Assembly (NCBI RefSeq): GCF_032854445.1
Contig: NC_088306.1
Location: 11,219,386 to 11,283,385 of the forward strand
From: Liolophura sinensis
Lineage: Eukaryota > Mollusca > Polyplacophora > Chitonida > Chitonidae
DNA: 64,000 bases
Direction: 5' to 3'
Under the pieces are notes generated by a model, which saw only the letters and a program-made list of their open reading frames with translations, did no database searches and had not been told where the DNA came from. A program made the translations under genes and the position numbers. Below, one piece after another: positions 52,348 through 61,300 of this stretch. The number at the start of each line of letters is the position of its first letter. Within the stretch, counting starts at the first letter, position 1.

Positions 52348-55300
52348 CCTACAATCCGAGATCCTACCATTGCAGTCTCCTTCACATTTCATAATGGCAG
52401 TATATAGACAGTACATGTAGATGAGGAGCTTTTGTCCAATCTAGGCTAAAAAATTCTAACTAGGGCTAGCTAGAATGTAAAATCTATGCCTATTGTCATA
52501 TAATCTTTGGAACATCAACATTGGTCGTAATAAGAACAGGGAAAATCCAAAAGTACAAAATATTTCTAAACTACATTGTTACATTGTTAAATGGCATGTA
52601 CGAATGTACACAGTTGTAGCATTTATGTTGGTAAAACGGGGAAGCAACCCTTCTTCTGGCTTCCCATGTCGTTTTTACATTGAAACCGTCCTCCACATCT
52701 GTACAACCTTTTGAAGGAATGAACAGGAGCCTGTTTGTCACATGTAAAATAAGCATAGTGATCAATGTTCATTTCATCGGTATATGTATTATACAGAGAA
52801 ATTCAAGCTAATAGCCTAATTACATCATGAACAGGTTCAAAAATGTATAAGTTCAACTGAAGTACACCAATAGTTAATACCTGGGTTAGTGGAACAATGT
52901 AGTACTGAATCGTTGAACAATGTGGGTTTGATACACTGTCAAGCAAGATGGGTCTTTACATGTGTTCAGAATATGTATCAGTTGAACAATGTGATCCATG
53001 TTTGGTACAGAGTACTTATCTGTTGAACAGTGTGATACATTATTGACACAGTGTTCTTATCTGTTGGACAATGTGATACATGTTCGATACAGAGCACTTA
53101 TCAGCTGAACAATACTATGTGATTGACAAAGTACTTATCTTTATCTTTATAAAGAACAATGTGATACATGATTGACACAGTGTTCTTATCTGGTGAACAA
53201 TGTGATACACGATTGACACAGAGTTCTTATCTGTTGAACAATGTGATACATGATTGACACAGAGCACTTATCAGCTGAACAATACTATGTGATTGACAAA
53301 GTACTTATCTAATGAACAGTGTGATACATGATTGACACAGAGTTCTTATCTGGTGAACAATGTGATACATGATTTACACAGAGTTCTTATCTGGTGAACA
53401 ATGTGATACATGATTGACACGGAGTTCTTATCTGATGAACAGTGTGATACATATCAGTACTTATCTGTTGAACAGTGTGACACATTTGAACAGTGTGATA
53501 CATTTCGAAAACATAATAATTGAAACAGTAGTTTGTTCAGTCAAATGAAGTATGTTTCATGCCCAACAAACCAGAAAATCAGAAGAAGCTAGTGTTGCAA
53601 CTGAATAACCATGATTATCATGTTTGGACAGTCTCAATTCTATTTCTAGTTTCAGTGTGTTTTTTTTATAAGTCACTAACACTGTTTCATGGCACTTTGT
53701 TACATTACTTTCCAGTATCACATGACCATGAACTTGACCCTTTACATTAACTCATCAACCCACGTTTCCACCTTTCCATGAACTTTTCCCTTTCCAGCAT
53801 CAACCTCCTGTGGACTATACCATTCCAGTATCACCCTCCTATTGACATTTCCTTTCCCAGTATCACTGTCATAGACTTTCCCTTTCCAATATCACCCTCC
53901 CATTGACTTTTCCCTTACCAGTATCACCCTCTCATGGATTTTTCCCTTTCCAGTGTTACTTTTCCAAGGAATTTCCCTTACCAGTATCACCCTCCCATGA
54001 ACTTCTCCCTTTCCAGTATCATTCTCCTGTGGACTTTACTTTTCTGGTATCAACCTCCTGTGGACATTCCCCTTTTCCAGTATCACCCTCCCATTGACCT
54101 TCCCTTTCCAGTATCACCCTCCCATTGACTTTCCCTTTCCAGTATCACCCTCCCATTGACCTTCCCTTTCCAGTATCACCCTCCCATTGACCTTCCCTTT
54201 CCAGTATCACCCTCCCATTGACCTTCGTTTGCCAGTATCACCCTCCCATTGACTTTCCCTTTCCAGTACAGGTATGCATTTGAATGTTTGTACCATCCTC
54301 CTCACAATGATCACATTCTCCCTTTGTTAACTCCTTTTGTCATTTTAGGTTTATATTTGATTTTTCTATGCATCTTTTTTTCATTAAACTTAACTTCAAG
54401 AATGACATCAATTAGGAACATTACCATAAACATCAACATGTAAATAACTCAATGCTACATGTAAAGAAACAAAATATTAATGTAAGAATTGATGCATCAG
54501 TATATATTACAAGTGAAAAGTCATAAAGTATAAGGTGTCCTAACTGATAATGTGAGATCTTGAAATTTAACATCACATGTTCCTACAAGTCATCTAATGT
54601 ACATGTAACAGACTAGTAACATGTAACAGACCAGTAAAATGTAACCGACTGGTAACAGACAAGATCAACTATGCAAATGTAACATTACAAATGTTGTCGT
54701 CAAACATGGATACACTATAACAGGAAATCAGATCACAGAAAACCTTTTCTGCACTTGTGTTCAACATCAGTCATAGTAATATAAAGATGAAACAAAAATT
54801 AAACAATCACCAGTCCCTAAAGCAGCTTTTCCAAATAAACTGTAGTGCATGAGGAATGCCTACCAGGTACACTATAGTGTATGGTAGTGTCTCCAACATG
54901 CACTATAGTGCATGATAGTGTCTGTCAGGTACACAAAAGTGCATGATAAATGCCTACTAGATGCACTATAGTGGATGATAGTGTCTGTCAGGTACACTAT
55001 AGTGCATGATAAATGCCTACTAGATACACTATAGTGCATGATAGTGCCTACCGGATACACTATAGTGGATGTAGTGCCTGCCAGATACACTATAGTGCAT
55101 AATGAATGCTTACCAGACACACTATAGTCCATGACAGTTTCTACAAGATACACTATAGTGCCTACCAGGTACACTATAGTGCATGATAGTGCCTGCCAGA
55201 TACACTATAGTGCATGATGAATGCCTACCAGATACACAGTAGTGCCTGATAAATGCCTACCAGTCATGCCAGGTGGCAACAGATGGTGAAGTGTTCTAGC

Positions 55301-58300
55301 AGTATAGCACAAATAATGACGTAAATGTAATTGCAATGTTGAAGCTTTCGAAAACTTCTTATTCCAAAGTATGTCTTTGTCTCTATATGTACTACCTGTA
55401 TTCATGTGCCAGGTATATATATGTATATATATATATATATATATATTGTATAAAAGGTTCAAATAAGCATATGAGCTGGTTAGCACGCTAACACAGTGTA
55501 ATGACCGAGGATACTCTCACCAATTGCTGTGAGTTCAAGTCCAGCTTATGCTGGCTTTCTCTCCGGCCATAAGTGGGAAGGTTCGTTGGCAACCTGCGAA
55601 TGGTCGGGGGTTTCCTCCAGGACTCATCCCGGTTTCCTTCCACCATAATGCTAGTGGCCATTGTAAAAGTGAAATATTCTTTAGTACGACGTAAAATACC
55701 AGTGAAATAAATAAATAATAAGCATATGTTTTCACAGCAGAAACAATCAAAGTGTACATGAACCACTATATAAAACATGTAATATAACAACTGTGTAATC
55801 AACAAGAGTGTACAAAAAGCCACACACATCACATTTGGCATGAAGTCAACATTATTAACATTGGAGTCCAATAACAGTCTAAAGTAGTGTAAAAGTATTT
55901 TATACTTAAAAAGGTAAACTGTTCATTTGCTAGCAACAGCGATCCACATTCAGTTTGAAGTCATTTTTGCTTTTGTTGTTCCAGGCCTTTCAGAAATTCA
56001 GAACAACATAGAGATTGTTGTGTTTATACATATACTACACATTTCGTAGTTTGAATTTCTTGGATCATAAATTCTTCAAGCATTGTAATAAAGTTTTAAA
56101 TTTGACTTTTTGTCATCATTGTCTGTGTTCAGCTGGACCAAGGCCATATTATAAAGTAACAGTAACATCAAGCTATAACACCTTAAACAGTCTTGACAGT
56201 TTCGAGTTTTGTTACAGCAAAACATGTAGTCAATAGTGTTGAGATTTTTTTTTTTTTTTTCGTTTTTGCTTTTATTTTCCTTTTTTTAGTTTGCTTTTCG
56301 TTAATTTGTCTTCAGGTAAGTTTTTTTACGACAAAATGCGAGTCTGAGTTTAAATGAGAACAGTTAATAACTAATATCCATGATATTAATAAGTATAACT
56401 TTTTTTTCTTTTTTTTTTCACTATTACTATTTCATATTACTCTCAGAATATTGCCACTTATATGTTATTTCTAGGAGAACATAGGTATGTGTATCTTAGA
56501 TTGACACAAGCCTTTGTCTGTTAGTTTCAAGTTTTCATTGATATCAACTTCTGTATCATGTCAGTGATACTGAGCTCAATATCGTGTCATACTTGATATC
56601 ATTACAGCTCTGGTAAGCCTTAAACACTGTACCTCGAAAAGGTCTAACACACTGGATTCAAAACCAAATTTTTAATATTTAGAAAAGTCAACAAAGAAAA
56701 AAACTATCATTATTTTAACCCACATGTATCGAAGTCAGAATTAGTTTGTGACCTTGTAAATGAAGAAACTCAAAAATAAATTCTCTTTTAAATGGTGGTG
56801 TTATTAAATGTACACTAGCCCAGTGTTTAATATCTGATAAGTACAAAAATGATTCTAGACATACAGAGAATATTGCTGGGAATACACTTCATTGTCTTTC
56901 CACACAGACATATTTCCTATTGGGAGTATGGTAACTAGAAAGATGTCAACTTGTTACAACAAACAATTCTATGAACAAGGCAGTAAAATACAGTCAAATC
57001 GTCAAACATGTATCTCTCACGGGCATTATTAAAAATCAAAATACAAGGTCCTAATATTACAATAGTGGCCTGGCAATTGTTGGGTACTTTTGTTGGTACA
57101 TTCAGATTTCAACTGTGCATTGTACAAATACCTGATATGATTGGGAACTATAAGTGATGAAGTACATACAATGTTCTTTTGGCAAGTAGGGAAAAATAAA
57201 GACAGACAGGGGATTACAGAAATACAAGGAAGGAACATATTGATTTGGAAACATCGGCTGATAAAATGTTTTTGAATGAGAGAAGTGTAGTCATTTCATT
57301 TTCGTCTTATCTTTTAACTGTACATCAGTAATCGACTGATATGATCTAGTTATTGGTGTCATCAGAAATTAGGGATCTTTTCTCTGTATGGGTGAGAAAC
57401 TACTGAAGTGGATAGAGAGACAGTTGTTGTGGATGTAGGTAGACTATTGTGGATATAGAAACTGGATAAACTGTTATTTTTGGTAAATAACTATTGTCGT
57501 GGTCACATGGTGGGAAACTCATTATTATGCATGGAAACCTATATGTATGTAGTAGGATGTAAGAGCAGTCAGGACAGCATTGGGGGGATTTTCACTGTCC
57601 AAGATAAACCTGCCCTTAGGCTTTAATGCTCAGATTTTGGCACAGTTACGAAAAGTGGTGTAGACAAGTTAAGTAACGCACTAATTTTGATTACAGGAAT
57701 GTTGCATTTGGTCATCATTTTACAATGTAGTAAGCCCTTTGAAAGCAGCGTCACTACATGAAGTCTTACATGGACCCAGTGAATTACACCCGGATATCCT
57801 TATTTATATCAAGCATGAAGAAAGCTACAGCCTTGTTATACTGGCGACAAAAGCTGTGATTAACACCAAAGATGTCAGTCATTCTAGCGAGGACAGAAGC
57901 CAACAAAGAGTTGCAGTGAGCAGCTGTACATGTATTTGGGACAGTTTTGTTAAATCTACTGTATTTACCCTAATTATTCTTCTGAAAAAGATACAAAAAA
58001 AAAAAAATTTTTAGAGGCAAATAAAATATGGGGTTTTTAAATATCAAAATTGTTTCTGAAATTTACATTTTTTAAATAGGGTAAATATCGTTCTATTATC
58101 TGAACAAACCCTGAACCATCTCACTATCAAGAACTCTCCAAATCAGATGAATAAGGAAAAAAAACTTGCTTAATTTTTAGGTCAAATACTGTACTTTGCT
58201 ATTAAAGAGGCAGGTGTGTTGTTAAATGGTGAGGCATTGTGGTCAGATGCGCAATGAAAGCAACACTCACTATGTTGGCAACTACCATCATTCTCTGCGT

Positions 58301-61300
58301 GTTGGCAATGTGTCGAGAAGAATTCGTTTTCTATTGCAGGTGAAATTGTTTTTTCGGGCGTGTGTTTTGATAGCAGAGCCTATTTTGATGTAAAATCTAA
58401 CATGATCAGAACTACCGGATGTTGCATAGCTGGAAAGTGATCCACTGGGAACAAGGTAGAACAGGGGGAATGGGTAATTCAAATGAGGACTTCATTGGGG
58501 TGGGCGGGGGGCGGGGGTTGGTTAGGAGGGAGCTAGGATTGTTGGATCATGTTGGTTTGGTGTGGTGGGGATCTACGGTATGATGAACAGGCAATGACAG
58601 TAGAGGGCCTCTGTGGCTCGGTTGTGTTAGCATACTGGTGCAGCGTAATGACCCAGGAGCCTCTCACCAATACCGTTGCTGTGAGTTCAAGTGGGAAGGT
58701 CTTCCAGCAACTTGCGGATTGTCGTGGGTATCCCCTGGGCTCTGCCCGGTTTCCTCCCACCGTAATGCTGGCTGCTGTCGTATAAGTGAAATAATCTTGA
58801 GTACGGCGTAAAACACCAATCAAATAAATAAATAAATTTTATCATATTATCACCCGTTCAGGACTGGTGAATGCTGTATTTCACGAAGCCAGTGTGAAAA
58901 CAAAGGTTATTGCAACTTCAGTGCTCACAACTGCAGTCATGAATTTTCCCTCACATTACCTACTTGAGCAAAGATGATTTTGATGAAAAAAAAATCATTT
59001 GCAGGGTCATATCTAGAAAAACATTAAAGGCTCTGATCCCAAGCTTTAAATGTGACATTGTGACTGTTCATGAAGACTTTTTCAAAATGCCACTCAAAAT
59101 GACGGTCTCTAAGAGCTTTTAAATCTGTGAATGAAAGAAATTTGTATGAAAATTTAACTTTTTATTGGCAAACCATTATGTTTTTGTTTAATGTACTTGT
59201 TAGTTTCAATACAGCTTCTTTAGTTTGAGCTGCCAACAGTTAGGGAGCAGCAACTGACACAACTGACCTGACTCTAGATATGGCCCTGATTTGTAGAAAA
59301 AAACACCCCAAAGAGTTTTTACTCCTGCCTCTATCATTATAGCTCTGTGCTAAACCTTTATTGTAAATGTATATAGGGTGAATAAATCGATATCAGAATC
59401 ATATGAAATCAAAGGTATATTGATAATAATATGTACTAATATGTATATTCCAGTGTGGAACATTTCAACTAGTGTTAAAGGTCTACAGTTATTGTTTAAT
59501 ATTGTGTATAGTATTTGGGAAAGATTGTCCAATGTTAGGCCAAAGAAATGTGTATTCTTAAAAGACAGTGAAAAGATTTAATAAGACTTTATCTGGTTAC
59601 AATCAGCATCACTTTGAGCCAAGCGAAGAAGTAGCTTTTGGTAAATAAAGTTTTGGTGAGTTAAGGTCAGTCAACATGTACTGTATTCGATAAAATCTAA
59701 GTTAAAACATAACGCAGAATATTTCAGTTTTGTTGTACTCAGGACAAGTACATTGTACCTTTACAATTTGGTAAGAAAATGTCGCTTATTAAGCCCACAA
59801 GTAAAATGTTAAAACTTACCCGATTCAAAGTCCAACCCACCCCCACCCACCCCACCCACCCCCGAGAAAAAAAGACACAAAATGTTATTGATAATTTTTG
59901 ACATTCATATGGAACCTTGAATGTTTCCTAAGGTTGTCTTGACGATTGAGTGTAATATTTATATTTCATGTAGATCACATCAGGTTGTGTGGCTCAGACT
60001 ACATATTTACATGAATGAATGGACATCTACAGTTGTCACTTTTTGGGAATCAGTAACGTACAAACTCTGAAATTTACAATCAGTGAAGATAATCATACAA
60101 AACAGTTGGGTGAAACTGTACAGTGACAGGAGAGGAGTCAAAACTCTATCCAAATAGAAACAAGATAATCTCTAGTGGTCATACATGTACATGTGTATTA
60201 TCCAAAACAGCCAACTTTCAACGAAAGTTGTCTCCCTTTGGCAGGATTAAAGTAGCCTCCCTTTAATTGCTTTGAATCACAATTCCCCTTTTATGCAACA
60301 TATGGTAATAGTGATTTAAAAAAAGTAAGAAACAATAATCAAAACTTTCTAATACAAAGTTGTATACCAACTGGCTGCCCCCCTCCCCCCCCCCCCCCAT
60401 AACAGATTTGACCGTGGGGTTGTCTTTGATGCTGCTTCAACTCTGCATTCTCTAACACTCTCCCTTTAATAACATGCACAGGAGGTGGTTGTAATCCGTA
60501 GCCAGGTCAGGGCCTGTCTACATGATCTCCGCCCTCAAACCTTCTTATGCGAGACATCTTGTGGATGACAGCAAGTCTGGTGGGCATTCCGCAAGGTGAC
60601 TACATTCTGAACGTCCGTCTGGCTGTCCGTCCATCTGTCACTGTGTCTGTTTCAGAGAAGCCATGGCGAGCGCAGTATGAACAGAGCAAGGACCAGTGTG
60701 TTCATGGACCAACGTGTCGCAACCGAGCCGGATGCACAGGTACTGTTGTCTAAGAGTTCATCTGTAAAGATAGAAAAAAAAAAAAAAACAGACCAAATCA
60801 ATTTTTCTTTCCTAAAACCTTCATCTAAAATGGGTTAAAATTTGATCTTATAGATTCTACGGTCGTAGGAAGCCAGACTGGTCACAGAGTCAGTGCTGTT
60901 CTCAGAAACAATGTTGTTGATGTCTGATTTATAGCCTGATTTATGGTCTGATATAATGAATTGCTCCTAACTTCATGTAGATATGAAGAAATGTGCCCCA
61001 TGTGCCAGTAAAAATGGAAACTACTCTAATTCCTCAATCTTTTAGCATGTAAAAGAGCAATTTTTGAGACAGGACTGTATTGATTGGATTGGCCAATCTC
61101 AAGGCTGCACAAAAAGCATATAGTTTTATCAGTCTACATAGAATAATGAATTCAGCGTATACTTAAATAAACACCTTGTAAATATGTGAAGAGGTTGAAG
61201 AATTATGTACAGTATGCACAGTTATGGCCCATGATCACATTGGGCTATATCACATTGGGCTGTATCACAGTGGGCTATATCACAATGGATATATCACAGT

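Larger units (their letters stand above)
50301..60655 (+). other. 10.4-kb SBNO-like intron
   Basis: The longest intron of the gene, bounded by GTAAGT at 50301 and TTCAG ending 60655. It contains three TA microsatellites, three long minisatellites (52905-55262), SINE-A copies, and an M2 MITE at 57957. From about 55720-57956 and 58840-60650 I see no gene or repeat I can name apart from poly-C and poly-T runs. Confidence 0.8.

Noticed and set aside
57739-58014. 91-codon + frame
   Set aside because: No recognisable motif and it ends inside an M2 MITE.
50301-60655. A separate gene nested in the 10.4-kb intron
   Set aside because: No exon chain or recognisable domain was found; the open frames are short or repeat-derived.
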